Of a DNA stretch of 64,000 nucleotides, positions 44,674 to 53,916 are shown one piece after another. Position numbers and translations under genes: made by a program. The DNA is taken from positions 62,001 through 126,000 of the forward strand of contig NZ_JHZB01000007.1 in NCBI RefSeq assembly GCF_000621145.1, in the 5' to 3' direction. The notes below the pieces were generated by a model. That model made no database searches and had not been told where the DNA came from. It worked only from the letters and a program-made list of their open reading frames with translations. How positions within the stretch are numbered: the first letter of the stretch is position 1; the number at the start of each line of letters is the position of its first letter. The stretch comes from Desulfobulbus elongatus DSM 2908 (GTDB taxonomy: Bacteria > Desulfobacterota > Desulfobulbia > Desulfobulbales > Desulfobulbaceae).

Positions 44674-44832
44674 ATGCAGAAGATGGAATGCCCCTGCGGG
44701 TACGTCTACGATCCCGCTGAAGGCGATTACGAACACGGTGTAGCGCCAGGCACGGCCTTCGCCGACCTGCCGGATGACTGGGTCTGCCCCAAGTGCGGCG
44801 CGGAAAAGGAATACTTTTACGCCGTCGATTGA
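44674..44832 (+). CDS. Rubredoxin, with unusual first iron-binding loop
   Basis: A 52-residue rubredoxin, a one-iron electron carrier used by anaerobes in oxygen and superoxide defence or other redox chains. The fold pattern is clear: [33 protein letters not shown]. The second Cys pair (38 and 41) is standard CxxCG. The first is Cys6-Pro-Cys8-Gly, one residue shorter than the usual CxxCG. ATG 44674 has AGGAGAA nine bases upstream. Confidence 0.93.
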   Translation: MQKMECPCGYVYDPAEGDYEHGVAPGTAFADLPDDWVCPKCGAEKEYFYAVD

Positions 44833-44840
44833 GTTTCTCC

Positions 44841-44873
44841 CCCGCAAACCGGCCGATACCGCCGGTTTGCGGG
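44841..44873 (+). terminator. Strong hairpin after the rubredoxin gene
   Basis: A perfect 13-bp stem (CCCGCAAACCGGC with its complement) and a 7-base loop start 9 bases past the rubredoxin stop. No T-run follows, so it may be a weak terminator or an mRNA 3'-end stabiliser. Confidence 0.5.
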
Positions 44874-45053
44874 CGTGCCACCGTGCTCGTCCCTTCTCCC
44901 GCCCCCGTCCGGGCACGGGCCGTTTCGAACCGCTCCCCTCGCATCGGCCCGCCCACAGGCCATTTTTTTCTTGTACAAAGGAGATCGATACAATAGCATC
45001 AATGCTTCCGGCAGGAAGAAACACGCGTTCCTGTTTCCCTTGAGGTCTTCGTC

Positions 45054-45758
45054 ATGTCCGTTCCCTACCGCTCCGTTTTCCTCGTCTTGGCCGCCGTTCT
45101 CGCCGCAGTGTTCTTCCACGTCCCCGCCAGGGCCGACGATTACGGCGAACCGGGCGAGCTGGTGGACCGGGCGGCCGCCGTGTACAAGAGGTTCCTGGCC
45201 GATCCCAACATGGAGTGGTTCCGGAACAACGCCGGTGGCGCCCGGGGAATCTTCATCGTGCCGCAGATGCTGCGCGGCGGCTTCATCATCGGCGGTTCGG
45301 GCGGGCGCGGCCTGCTCATCGCCCAGGACCCCGCCACCGCCGAGTGGAGTTCGCCGGCATTCTACAGCATGGGCTCGGTTTCCCTGGGCCTGCAAATCGG
45401 GGCCGATGCCTCGGAAATCATCCTGCTGATCAGGACCGACCGGGGCCTGAACGCCCTGCTCTCGACCGACTACAAGCTCGGCGCCGACGTGGCCCTCGCC
45501 GCGGGGCCGGTCGGCGGCTCGGCCAAGGTCCAGACCGCCGACATCCTCGCCTTCGGCCGTTCCCAGGGGGCCTACGGCGGGGCCAGCTTCGAGGGTGCCG
45601 CCATTGTCCCGCTGGACGACTGGAACGCGCGGTACTACGGCCAGCCGGTGCAGGTGTTCGACATCCTCATCAACCGGAAATGGCGCAACCCGCAGGCCGA
45701 TACCCTGCGCCAGCTCCTGCCCAAGCCGGGACGCAACGCCCAGCCGATCGGCAGATGA
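45054..45758 (+). CDS. Lipid-binding SYLF-domain protein (Ysc84-like), exported
   Basis: A 234-residue protein with a cleavable signal (FLVLAAVLAAVFFHVPARA) and a SYLF domain: ARGIFIVPQMLRGGFIIGGSGGRG and GLNALLSTDYKLGADVALAAGPVG. SYLF proteins bind phosphoinositides in eukaryotes; in bacteria they are periplasmic and uncharacterised. The gene sits 13 bases before an MlaE-type permease gene, so a role in lipid handling at the envelope is a fair inference. Confidence 0.9.
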   Translation: MSVPYRSVFLVLAAVLAAVFFHVPARADDYGEPGELVDRAAAVYKRFLADPNMEWFRNNAGGARGIFIVPQMLRGGFIIGGSGGRGLLIAQDPATAEWSSPAFYSMGSVSLGLQIGADASEIILLIRTDRGLNALLSTDYKLGADVALAAGPVGGSAKVQTADILAFGRSQGAYGGASFEGAAIVPLDDWNARYYGQPVQVFDILINRKWRNPQADTLRQLLPKPGRNAQPIGR

Positions 45759-45771
45759 TCGGGTCGTGCCG

Positions 45772-46920
45772 ATGCAAACGGAGCCTCGCCCGACCCCAAG
45801 CCCCATGGACCAGCCGCCGGCGTTCACCCTCCAGCGGCCGCAGCCGGGCGATCTCGCCGTGGCATTGAGCGGTTCCTGGACCCTGCGCGCCCATCCTCCG
45901 GAGCCGGCCGAGCTGCTCGCCGCCCTCGACGGGACCGTCCGGCGCCTCGGCTTTGCCTGCGATGCCCTCGCGGCCTGGGACACCCGGCTGCTGATTTTCC
46001 TGAAAGCCGTCCTTGAAACCGCCGACCAGCACCACATCGAGGTGGACCGGACCGGCCTGCCCCCCGGCGTGCAGCGGCTGCTGACGCTGTCGGAAGCGGT
46101 CCCCGAACAGACCACCTACAGCGCACCGGTACGGGAATTTGTGGCCACCCGCGTCGGCCGGCTCACCCTGGCCCTGATCGGGCAGACCCGGGAAGTGGCC
46201 ACCTTCATCGGCGAAATCCTGCTGGCCCTGCTGGCTCTGCTCATCGGCAAGAAGCCGTTCAAAGCCCGTGATTTTCTGTATTTCATCCAGAGCTGCGGCG
46301 TCGACTCCCTGCCCATCGTCTCCCTGATCGCCGTGCTGGTGGGGGTGATCCTCTCCTTCGTGGGCGCGGTGCAGTTGCAGATGTTCGGCGCCCAGATCTA
46401 CGTGGCCAACCTGGTCGGCCTGGGCATGGTCCTGGAAATGGGCGCCCTGATGAGCGGGGTGATCATCGCCGGCCGCATCGGCGCCTCCTATGCGGCCCAG
46501 CTGGGCACCATGCAGGTCAACGAGGAGATCGACGCCCTGCGGACCATGGGCATCTCGCCGGTGGGCTTCCTCGTGCTGCCCCGGATGCTGGCCCTGATGC
46601 TCATGCTGCCCCTGCTCTGCGTCTACGCCGACATCATGGGCATTCTCGGCGGCTCGGTGATCGGCGTGACCATGCTCGACCTCTCCCTGACCGAATACCT
46701 GGAGCAGACCCGGAAAACGATCCAGCTCAGCCAGTTCGGCCAGGGCATCCTCAAGGCGTCCATCTTCGGCGTGCTCATCGGCTTCGCCGGCTGCCTGCGC
46801 GGCATGCAGTGCGGCCGCAGCGCCCTGGCCGTGGGCGAGGCCACCACCTCGGCGGTGGTCACCTCGATCGTGCTGATCGTGGTGTCGGACTCGTTCATCA
46901 CCTACCTCCTCTACCGCTGA
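45772..46920 (+). CDS. mlaE: MlaE-type lipid ABC transporter permease with N-terminal STAS domain
   Basis: A protein of about 382 residues. Residues 15-105 are STAS-like (GDLAVALSGSWTLR, FACDALAAWDTRLLIFL), taking the place of a separate MlaB. The MlaE permease domain (about 130-380) follows with five to six transmembrane segments and FVGAVQLQMFGAQIYVANLVG, EEIDALRTMGISPVGFLVLPRMLA and CLRGMQCGRSALAVGEATTSAVV. The MlaFED complex moves phospholipids between inner and outer membranes. The gene symbol is by family. ATG 45805 is an alternative start. Confidence 0.93.
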   Translation: MQTEPRPTPSPMDQPPAFTLQRPQPGDLAVALSGSWTLRAHPPEPAELLAALDGTVRRLGFACDALAAWDTRLLIFLKAVLETADQHHIEVDRTGLPPGVQRLLTLSEAVPEQTTYSAPVREFVATRVGRLTLALIGQTREVATFIGEILLALLALLIGKKPFKARDFLYFIQSCGVDSLPIVSLIAVLVGVILSFVGAVQLQMFGAQIYVANLVGLGMVLEMGALMSGVIIAGRIGASYAAQLGTMQVNEEIDALRTMGISPVGFLVLPRMLALMLMLPLLCVYADIMGILGGSVIGVTMLDLSLTEYLEQTRKTIQLSQFGQGILKASIFGVLIGFAGCLRGMQCGRSALAVGEATTSAVVTSIVLIVVSDSFITYLLYR

Positions 46921-46929
46921 ACCGCCGCC

Positions 46930-47706
46930 ATGGGCACCAACGTTCCCGCCATCACCGTCACGGGGCTGACCATGGCCTACGGCAGTTTCGTGCTCCAGCG
47001 GGACCTCGATTTCACCATCAACCGGGGCGATATTTTCGTGATCATGGGCGGCTCGGGCTGCGGCAAATCCACCCTGCTCAGGCACATGATCGGCCTCAAG
47101 CAGCCCGCCGCAGGCTCGGTCCGGTACGGCGACGCCGATTTCTGGAACCTGGCCGACGAGGACCGGGCGGCGATCATCCGCCGGGCCGGCGTGCTCTACC
47201 AGTCCGGCGCCCTGTGGAGTTCGATGACTCTGGCCGAAAACGTGGCCCTGCCGCTCCAGCATTACACCGACCTGGCGCCGGCGGTGATCGATGAGATGGT
47301 CTCCTTCAAGCTGTCGCTGGTCGGGCTGGCCGGCTTCGAGGCCTTCTATCCGTCCGAGCTGTCCGGCGGCATGCGCAAGCGGGCGGCGCTCGCCCGGGCC
47401 ATCGCCCTGGACCCGGATTTTCTCTTCTTCGACGAGCCCTCGGCCGGGCTCGATCCGATCAGCGCCCGCAACCTCGACCAGCTCATCCTGGAGTTGCGGG
47501 AGAGTCTGGGCGCCACGGTGGTAATCGTCACCCACGAACTGGCCTCGATCTACGCCATCGCCACCAATTCGGTGTTCCTCGACAGCGAGGCCAGGACCAT
47601 GCTGGCCACCGGCGATCCCAAGACCCTGCTGCGGGAATGCACCAATCCCACGGTGCTCAATTTTCTCACCCGGGGAACCGGGCAACGGGAGGTTCGAACG
47701 GTTTGA
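46930..47706 (+). CDS. mlaF: MlaF-type lipid ABC transporter ATPase
   Basis: A 258-residue ABC ATPase: Walker A GGSGCGKST, Q-loop VLYQSGALWSSMTLAENV (typical of MlaF/Mkl), signature LSGGMRKRAALAR, Walker B FLFFDEPSAGLDPI and the switch VTHELASIYAI. It begins 9 bases after mlaE, and its TGA overlaps the TTG start of the MCE gene, so the three are coupled. Confidence 0.95.
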   Translation: MGTNVPAITVTGLTMAYGSFVLQRDLDFTINRGDIFVIMGGSGCGKSTLLRHMIGLKQPAAGSVRYGDADFWNLADEDRAAIIRRAGVLYQSGALWSSMTLAENVALPLQHYTDLAPAVIDEMVSFKLSLVGLAGFEAFYPSELSGGMRKRAALARAIALDPDFLFFDEPSAGLDPISARNLDQLILELRESLGATVVIVTHELASIYAIATNSVFLDSEARTMLATGDPKTLLRECTNPTVLNFLTRGTGQREVRTV

Positions 47707-48713
47707 GCAAGAAAGCCAATCCCACCCTGGTCGGCATCTTCGTCCTGGTCGCCCTGACCCTGGCCCTGGCGGCGATCGTCATCCTGGGCAAGATCAAGTT
47801 CAAGGAGAACCGGCTGCGCTGCGTCGCCTACTTCACCGGCTCGCTCTACGGCCTCGACGCCGGCGCGCCGGTGACCTTCCGCGGGGTGACCATCGGCCGG
47901 GTCAGCGCCGTCCAGATCAATTTCGACAAGGAACACAACAACTACATCATCCCGGTGTATCTGGACATCGAGCAAAAACCCGACCTGTCGGGCGAGCAGA
48001 AAAAGAGCTGGAGTCCGGAGGAACTCAATGTCATCCTCAAGCAGATGATCGGCCAGGGCCTGCGCGCCCAGTTGAAGATCACCAGCCTCCTGACCAGCAA
48101 GCTCTACATCGATCTCGCCTTTTTCCCGGATGCGCAAACGACCCTGCGCGGCAGGGACGAATCCCTGCTCGAAATTCCCACCCAGCCCTCCGGATTCGAA
48201 CAGATCACCCAAAAGCTGGAAAGCCTGCCCCTCACCGAGATTCTCAACAAAACCGCCACGGCCCTCGACGGCATCAACAACCTGGTCAATTCCAAGGAAA
48301 CCCGCAATGTGCTGGGGACGCTGGAATCCACCATGGTGCGACTCAACGCCCTGCTCGCCCACGCCGACGCCGAGTTTCCCGCCCTGGCCGCCGAGCTGAA
48401 AACGGGGCTGGCCAATTTCGCCACTCTCTCGGCCACGGCCACCACCTTTCTCCGCACCGCGGACAGGGAGGTGCCGGAGGCGAGCGCCGAACTGAAGCAC
48501 CTGCTGTCCGGCTTGAACGCCACGGCCGGGGCGCTCACCAAGACCCTGAACAACGTCGAACAGCTGACCGCGAAAGATTCCATCTTTGCCTACCAGGTGA
48601 CGACCTCCCTGCGGGAAATCGAGCGGACCGCCGTCTCGATCCGGCAACTGACCGACTATCTCCAACAGCACCCAGATGCCCTGGTCTTCGGCCAGCGCGA
48701 GGACACACCATGA
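47703..48713 (+). CDS. mlaD: MlaD/MCE-type lipid-binding protein
   Basis: A 336-residue membrane-anchored MCE protein. A transmembrane segment (about residues 10-30) is followed by the MCE domain (VAYFTGSLYGLDAGAPVTFRGVTIGRVSAV) and a long helical region (about 170-310) rich in Thr and Leu heptads (TEILNKTATALDGINNLV). In the Mla system MCE rings form the periplasmic lipid channel. The length and helical tail resemble PqiB- or Mce-type rods more than the 180-residue Escherichia coli MlaD. Start TTG 47703 overlaps the mlaF stop (TTGA) and follows GGGAGG. Confidence 0.92.
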   Translation: MSKKANPTLVGIFVLVALTLALAAIVILGKIKFKENRLRCVAYFTGSLYGLDAGAPVTFRGVTIGRVSAVQINFDKEHNNYIIPVYLDIEQKPDLSGEQKKSWSPEELNVILKQMIGQGLRAQLKITSLLTSKLYIDLAFFPDAQTTLRGRDESLLEIPTQPSGFEQITQKLESLPLTEILNKTATALDGINNLVNSKETRNVLGTLESTMVRLNALLAHADAEFPALAAELKTGLANFATLSATATTFLRTADREVPEASAELKHLLSGLNATAGALTKTLNNVEQLTAKDSIFAYQVTTSLREIERTAVSIRQLTDYLQQHPDALVFGQREDTP

Positions 48714-49333
48714 ACAGCCGCCGTCTCTGCCCGCGTTCCCTGTGCCTGGCCGCGCTCTGCGCGTTTCTGCTCAGCGCCTGCCTGACGCCGACCACCAGCA
48801 CCCTCCACACCCTGCACCCCGTCCACCAGCAACCGCTGGCACGGGATTTCTCCGGTTTTTCCGGGATGATCCTGCTGATGCCGGTCCGGCTGGCGCCGCA
48901 CCTGCAGGGACGCGGTCTGATCGATAAGCAGCCGGATGGCGCCACCCGTGCCTCGGTCACCCATCTCTGGGCCGGCCCCCTCGACGAACAGATCGGCCAG
49001 CAGATGGTCGGCGCCCTCAAGGACCTGCTCGCCACCGACAACATCGGCCTCTATCCCGGACCACGTTTCGGCGCCGTCCGTTATCAGCTGGAGGTCGAAA
49101 TGAACGAGTTCAGCGGCGACGGCCGCACCTTCGCCACCGTCGCCGTCTACACGGTCAGCGACAGCGTCGCCAAGACCATCCTCACCAGAAAAACCTTCCG
49201 CCAGGCGCAGACCATCGACAAACCGGACTATTCCGGCTATGTTGCCCAGGCCTCCCAGGCCATTGCCGATCTGAGCAAAGAGGCGGCGGCCGCCCTGCTG
49301 ACCGCCCACCGCTCGCAACCGGCAGTCAGGTAA
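48710..49333 (+). CDS. PqiC-like transport-associated lipoprotein
   Basis: A 207-residue lipoprotein (lipobox LLSAC near residue 24) of the PqiC/ABC-type auxiliary family: a first strand YTL-like region (STLHTLHPV), GMILLMPVRLAPHLQGRGLIDK, and DNIGLYPGPRFGAVRYQLEVEMNEF. PqiC caps MCE tunnels at the outer membrane. The ATG overlaps the stop of the MCE gene by four bases, making it the likely outer-membrane end of this transporter. No MlaC-type shuttle is encoded here. Confidence 0.87.
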   Translation: MNSRRLCPRSLCLAALCAFLLSACLTPTTSTLHTLHPVHQQPLARDFSGFSGMILLMPVRLAPHLQGRGLIDKQPDGATRASVTHLWAGPLDEQIGQQMVGALKDLLATDNIGLYPGPRFGAVRYQLEVEMNEFSGDGRTFATVAVYTVSDSVAKTILTRKTFRQAQTIDKPDYSGYVAQASQAIADLSKEAAAALLTAHRSQPAVR

Positions 49334-49429
49334 GTCCATGCCGTGCCAGCGCATCGCCCCGGCCCGTTGAAACGACACCCCGTCCAGCAACCGAAAACGA
49401 CACCGCCCACCGCCTCGTCAAGGATCGAT

Positions 49430-50245
49430 ATGGCCCGTTTCTTCCGACTTCTGCTGCCGCTCGCGGCCGTCCTCATGCTGACCGGCTGCACCGATGCCGT
49501 CAAATCGAGGGACCTGTTCGGCGCGATCATGGCCGCCAAAACCCTCAGGGTGGGCATTGTCAACGACGCTCCACCGCTCGCCTATGCCAAGGACAACGCG
49601 CTCACCGGGCTGGAAACCATGTTCGCCGCCGGGCTGGCCGGTTTCACGAACCGGCGGCTGGAACTGGTGGAACTGCCCAGGGATGAGCTGATCCCTGCCC
49701 TACGGGCAAAGGACATCGACATCGTCATGGCGGGGATGACCGTAGCCGAGGCGCAACGACACAGAATCGCCACCACCGCCCCGTACCTGCCCTCGGGCCA
49801 GACCACCCTGGTGCGGCTCAGCGACTACGACCGGCTGGGCAACGGCATCCGGCACCTGACCGAACCTTCGATCCGGCTGGGCGTGGTCGCCGAGGGCACC
49901 GCCGACGCCTGGCTCAAGGGACTGCGGCCCAAGGGTGCGATCAACCGTTTCGCCACGGCTCCGGAGGGAGTGCAGGCCCTGATCAGGGGCAGCATCGACG
50001 TCTTCATCTTCAGCCAGCCCGCCAACTACTACTACGCCGCCCTTTACATCGACCAGGGGCTCACGCCCGGCAACATCCTCCTGACCAGGGAGGAACTGGC
50101 CTGGGCCGTCCGGATCGACGACGACGACCTGCGCGAGGCGGCCAACAACTATCTGGCCGCCATCGATCGAAGCGGCGACCTGCAGAAGATGCTGGAGCGG
50201 ACCATCCCCTTCTACCGCAACACGGCCTACAGCCCGAAACACTAG
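49430..50245 (+). CDS. Family 3 solute-binding lipoprotein
   Basis: A 271-residue predicted lipoprotein (lipobox MLTGC near residue 20) with a bacterial extracellular solute-binding family 3 domain: LRVGIVNDAPPLAYAKDN, LTGLETMFAAGLA, DIDIVMAGMTVAEAQRHRI and RLGVVAEGTADAWLK. Family members bind amino acids or opines for ABC importers, or act as sensors. No permease or ATPase gene is adjacent, so its role is open. ATG 49430 has AAGGA just upstream. Confidence 0.87.
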   Translation: MARFFRLLLPLAAVLMLTGCTDAVKSRDLFGAIMAAKTLRVGIVNDAPPLAYAKDNALTGLETMFAAGLAGFTNRRLELVELPRDELIPALRAKDIDIVMAGMTVAEAQRHRIATTAPYLPSGQTTLVRLSDYDRLGNGIRHLTEPSIRLGVVAEGTADAWLKGLRPKGAINRFATAPEGVQALIRGSIDVFIFSQPANYYYAALYIDQGLTPGNILLTREELAWAVRIDDDDLREAANNYLAAIDRSGDLQKMLERTIPFYRNTAYSPKH

Positions 50246-50284
50246 CGGCCCGCCAACCTGTTTCCGGAGTGCGACCGGCTCCGC

Positions 50285-50301
50285 ATCCCGACGAACGGGA
50301 T
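50285..50301. terminator. Small hairpin between convergent genes
   Basis: ATCCCG-acgaa-CGGGAT, a 6-bp stem with a 5-base loop, lies between the solute-binding-protein gene (plus) and the ABC exporter gene (minus). No clear T-run follows on either strand, so it is at best a weak bidirectional terminator. Confidence 0.3.
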
Positions 50302-50336
50302 TGTCTCAGCGGCGAAGTTGCCCGACCGCTCCCCCC

Positions 50337-52127
50337 TCACTCCCCATCCAGCCGCACCAGATCCCGGTATAGGCTCTCCCGCGCCATCAGTTCGTCGTGG
50401 CTGCCCTGCTCGACGATCCGGCCCTGATCCAGGACCACGATCCGGTCCACCCGCCTAATGGTGGAGAGCCGGTGGGCGATCACCAGCGAGGTGCGGCCGC
50501 GGAAGCCGGCGGCGATCGCCTGCTCCAGCATGTTCTCCGATTCGGTGTCGATGGAGGCGGTGGCCTCGTCGAGCACCAGGATGGCCGGATCGCGGTACAG
50601 CGCCCGGACAAAGGAAAGCAACTGCTTCTCGCCCAGGCTGAGGTTGAGGGCGCCCTCGCCGATGCGGGTGTCCAGACCACGGGGCAGCCGGTCGATGAAG
50701 GCCCGCAGGCCGGTCCGGTCGAGGATGGCGGCCAGGCGCTCTTCGTTCGGTTCTTGGTCGAGGACGATGTTGGCCCGCACCGTGTCCGGCAGGATGAAAA
50801 TATCCTGCATGATCAGGCCGACCCGCTGCCGCAGGGTGGGCAGGGGCAGCGTGCGGACATCGACGCCGTCGAGCAGCACCTGCCCGGCCACCGGATCGTA
50901 GAAGCGGACCAGGAGCGAGATCAGGGTCGATTTGCCGGCGCCGGTGGCCCCGACCAGGGCCACGGTTTCGCCCGGCCGGATACGCAGATCGATGCCGTGC
51001 AGGATCGGCTGGCCCGGTTCGTAGCCGAAAACCACGCCCCTGAACTCGATGGCGCCCGCGACCGCAGCCGGCGCGGCGGCGGGCGGCAGGGCGGGTGCCG
51101 TCATGGCGGAACGGGTATCCAGGGTCTGGAAGATGCGCTCGGCCGAGGCCATGGCCGCCTGCACAATGGAATACTTCTGGGAGAGTTCGCGTAAGGGCTG
51201 GAAAAAGAGGCGCATGTAGGAGACAAAGGCGGCGAGTTCGCCGATGGTCAGGTGGCGGCGGATGACCTCGCCGCCGCCGTACCAGATGATCAGGGCGATG
51301 GCGGCCGAACTCATCAGCTCGGTCAGGGGCATGAACAGGCCGAATACCTTGATCTGGCCGAAGGTCCGCACCAGGTATTCCTGGGTGAGGCCGCTGTGGG
51401 CGCGGCTGCTCCGCTCCTGGCCGCCAAAACACTGGATCGCGGCCACCCCGGCCAGGGACTCGGCCAGAAAGCTGTTGATCCGGGCCAGCTGCGCGCGGAT
51501 GGCGCGGAACTTCTCCCGGGCGAAGCGGGAGAACACCATGGTGCTCACCGTGGCCAGGGGGACGAAAACGGCCATCGCCAGGGCCAGCCGGCCGTTCATC
51601 AGGAACAAAAACCAGAAGATGCCCACCAGCTTGAGGCCGTCGTTGAACAGGGTGACCATCACCGAGGTGAACATCTCGTGCATGTTCTCGATGTCGTTGG
51701 TCAGCCGGGTCACCAGGCGGCCGGCGGGCTGGCCGTGGAAATAGTGGAGGTCGAGAGTGAGCAGGTGGGTGAAGAGATGCTGCCGCAGGCGGTGCATGAT
51801 CGACTGGCCGATCCATTCCAGCACCACCACCTGGACGAAGGTGGCCAGGAAGACTACGCCGACCAGCAAGCCGTAATAGAGCGCTATCCGGCCGAGCCCG
51901 GCGGTGCGCTCCAGGCGGCTGATCCCTTCGGCAACGATGGCCGTGTCGATACCCATCTGCATCAGCCGGGGCAGGGCCAGGGAGGCCACGGTGATGAGCA
52001 GCGCCAGCAGGATGGCGCCGGCCAGGGCCCAGGCGTGGCCGCGGCAGTAGCCGAGGATCCGCCGCCACAGCCGGGCGTCGCCGATGCTGCCCGGATGCCC
52101 CTCTTCCGCATAGCCGAAGTTATGCAT
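50337..52127 (-). CDS. ABC exporter half-transporter, canonical-Walker-B partner
   Basis: A 596-residue type IV ABC half-transporter: six transmembrane segments (about 30-330), then an ATPase domain with Walker A GATGAGKST, signature LSLGEKQLL and Walker B LVLDEATASID with its catalytic Glu. The signature departs from LSGGQ. Together with the neighbouring half-transporter, which has the opposite defect, it forms an asymmetric heterodimer like YheH/YheI or TmrAB. The ATG at 52125-52127 overlaps the partner's stop by eight bases. The substrate is unknown; lipids or drugs are usual for the family. Confidence 0.92.
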   Translation of the reverse strand: MHNFGYAEEGHPGSIGDARLWRRILGYCRGHAWALAGAILLALLITVASLALPRLMQMGIDTAIVAEGISRLERTAGLGRIALYYGLLVGVVFLATFVQVVVLEWIGQSIMHRLRQHLFTHLLTLDLHYFHGQPAGRLVTRLTNDIENMHEMFTSVMVTLFNDGLKLVGIFWFLFLMNGRLALAMAVFVPLATVSTMVFSRFAREKFRAIRAQLARINSFLAESLAGVAAIQCFGGQERSSRAHSGLTQEYLVRTFGQIKVFGLFMPLTELMSSAAIALIIWYGGGEVIRRHLTIGELAAFVSYMRLFFQPLRELSQKYSIVQAAMASAERIFQTLDTRSAMTAPALPPAAAPAAVAGAIEFRGVVFGYEPGQPILHGIDLRIRPGETVALVGATGAGKSTLISLLVRFYDPVAGQVLLDGVDVRTLPLPTLRQRVGLIMQDIFILPDTVRANIVLDQEPNEERLAAILDRTGLRAFIDRLPRGLDTRIGEGALNLSLGEKQLLSFVRALYRDPAILVLDEATASIDTESENMLEQAIAAGFRGRTSLVIAHRLSTIRRVDRIVVLDQGRIVEQGSHDELMARESLYRDLVRLDGE

Positions 52128-53916
52128 GGTTCTGCTGCTTCTCCGCCATGGCGCGGTACAGGGGATTGGTGAGCAGGGTCTCGTGCCGGCCCTCGTCGAC
52201 CAGGCGGCCGCCGTCGAGGATGACGATCCGGTCGGCATGGCGCAGGACGTTGATCCGGTGGGAGATGAGCAGAACCGATTTGCCGTGCAAATGGTCGAGC
52301 AGGCCGCGCAGCACCTGCTGCTCGGTCTCGACGTCGATGGCGGACAGGGCGTCGTCGATGATCAGCATCGGCCGGTCGCAGAGCAGCGCCCTGGCCAGGG
52401 CCAAACGCTGCCGCTGGCCGCCGGAGAGCTTCACGCCCCGCTCGCCGATCACCGCCCGATATCCTTCGGCAAAGCCCCGGATATCGGCGTCGATGGCTGC
52501 GGCTTGAGCTGCGGCCTCGATCTCGGCCATGGTCGCCTCCGGCCGGCCGAAGGCGATGTTGGCGGCCACGGTATCGGCGAACACCACCGGTTCCTGGCCG
52601 ACATAGGCAATGCAGTCGCGGATGGCGGCCTGGCCGAGGCGGTTGACGTCGACGCCCCGGAAAAAGAGCATGCCGTCGGCCACCGGGTACATGCGGAGCA
52701 GCAGCTTGCACAGGGTGGATTTGCCCGAGCCGGTGCGGCCGGTCATGCCCACCAGGCCCGGGCCGATGTCTAGGTCGAGCCCGGCGAGCGCCGGCCGATT
52801 GCCCGATGGGTAGGTGAAGGTGAGCTTTCGGCAGGCATAGACAGTCGGCACGGCGGCCGGCAGCGGCTGTATTTCAGCTCGGCCGGTCTCGACCACCGGC
52901 CGCTGCGCCAGCAGGCGATGGATGCGGCGCAGGCTGGTGATGCCCCGCTGGGAGAGGTTGGCCACCCAGCCCAGGGCCATCATCGGCCAGATGAGCATGT
53001 AGAGGTAGCTGACAAAGGCGACGAAGGCGCCGATGGTGATGTGGTCGTCGATGACCAGGATGCCGCCGTAGTAGAGCAGAAGCAGCATGCCGATATTGCC
53101 CACCAGGGTGGCGATGGGAAAGAGCAGCCCCTGGATGGCCGCCACCTTGAGATTGCTCCGCACGTAGGCCGCGCCCAGGCTGCGGAACCGTTCCTCCTGG
53201 AAACGCTCCAGGGTGTAGGCCTTGATCAGCCGCACCGAGACCAGGGTGGCGCGGGCGAACTCGGTGAGCAGGGCGAACTGCTCCTGGACCAGGTTGAAGC
53301 GGTGATGGAGGCGGCCGGAAAGGACGCGGGTGCAGACGATCAACAGCGGCATGGGCAACAGCGCGATCAGGGTCAGCTTGACGCTGATCGCCAGCATGAA
53401 TCCCAGGGCGGCCGCGGACATCACCAGGGAATCCACCGCCGCCACCAGCCCCATGCCGCAGGCCATCTGGATGGTGGCCAGGTCGTTGCTGGCGTGGGCC
53501 ATGAGATCGCCGATGGTCCAGCGCTCGAAAAAGGGCTGGTCCATGCGCAGCACGTGGTTGAACAATCGGTCGCGCAGCTTCTTTTCCAGGATGCGGGAAA
53601 AGCCGATGATCAGGTAGCGCCAGACGAAGCGGAGCCCGGCCACGATGACGGCCACGGCCAGCACGGCCAGGCTCAGCTCGATCAGGCGGGCCGGGGTGGC
53701 GGTCTGCGCCGCCAGCCCGTCCACCGCCGACTTGACGAAGCGGGGGATGAGCAACTGGAGGAAATCGACGGCCACCAGGGCGAGAAAACCGACCAGCAGG
53801 CGCGGCCAGTGGCTGCGGAAGATGGGGGCGAGCAGGCGCAACAGCGAGGCGTGGGAAGCCTCGCCGCCCCCCGCGGCATCCTGTCCGGTTTCGGTACCGG
53901 CGACGGGAGCGGTCAT
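52120..53916 (-). CDS. ABC exporter half-transporter, degenerate-Walker-B partner
   Basis: A 598-residue type IV ABC half-transporter with six transmembrane segments (about 35-325) and an ATPase domain: Walker A GRTGSGKST, canonical LSGGQRQRLALAR, but Walker B MLIIDDALSAID with Asp in place of the catalytic Glu. That marks the degenerate ATP site of a heterodimeric exporter, completed by the next gene. Its ATG overlaps the J-domain gene stop by four bases. Confidence 0.92.
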   Translation of the reverse strand: MTAPVAGTETGQDAAGGGEASHASLLRLLAPIFRSHWPRLLVGFLALVAVDFLQLLIPRFVKSAVDGLAAQTATPARLIELSLAVLAVAVIVAGLRFVWRYLIIGFSRILEKKLRDRLFNHVLRMDQPFFERWTIGDLMAHASNDLATIQMACGMGLVAAVDSLVMSAAALGFMLAISVKLTLIALLPMPLLIVCTRVLSGRLHHRFNLVQEQFALLTEFARATLVSVRLIKAYTLERFQEERFRSLGAAYVRSNLKVAAIQGLLFPIATLVGNIGMLLLLYYGGILVIDDHITIGAFVAFVSYLYMLIWPMMALGWVANLSQRGITSLRRIHRLLAQRPVVETGRAEIQPLPAAVPTVYACRKLTFTYPSGNRPALAGLDLDIGPGLVGMTGRTGSGKSTLCKLLLRMYPVADGMLFFRGVDVNRLGQAAIRDCIAYVGQEPVVFADTVAANIAFGRPEATMAEIEAAAQAAAIDADIRGFAEGYRAVIGERGVKLSGGQRQRLALARALLCDRPMLIIDDALSAIDVETEQQVLRGLLDHLHGKSVLLISHRINVLRHADRIVILDGGRLVDEGRHETLLTNPLYRAMAEKQQNHA

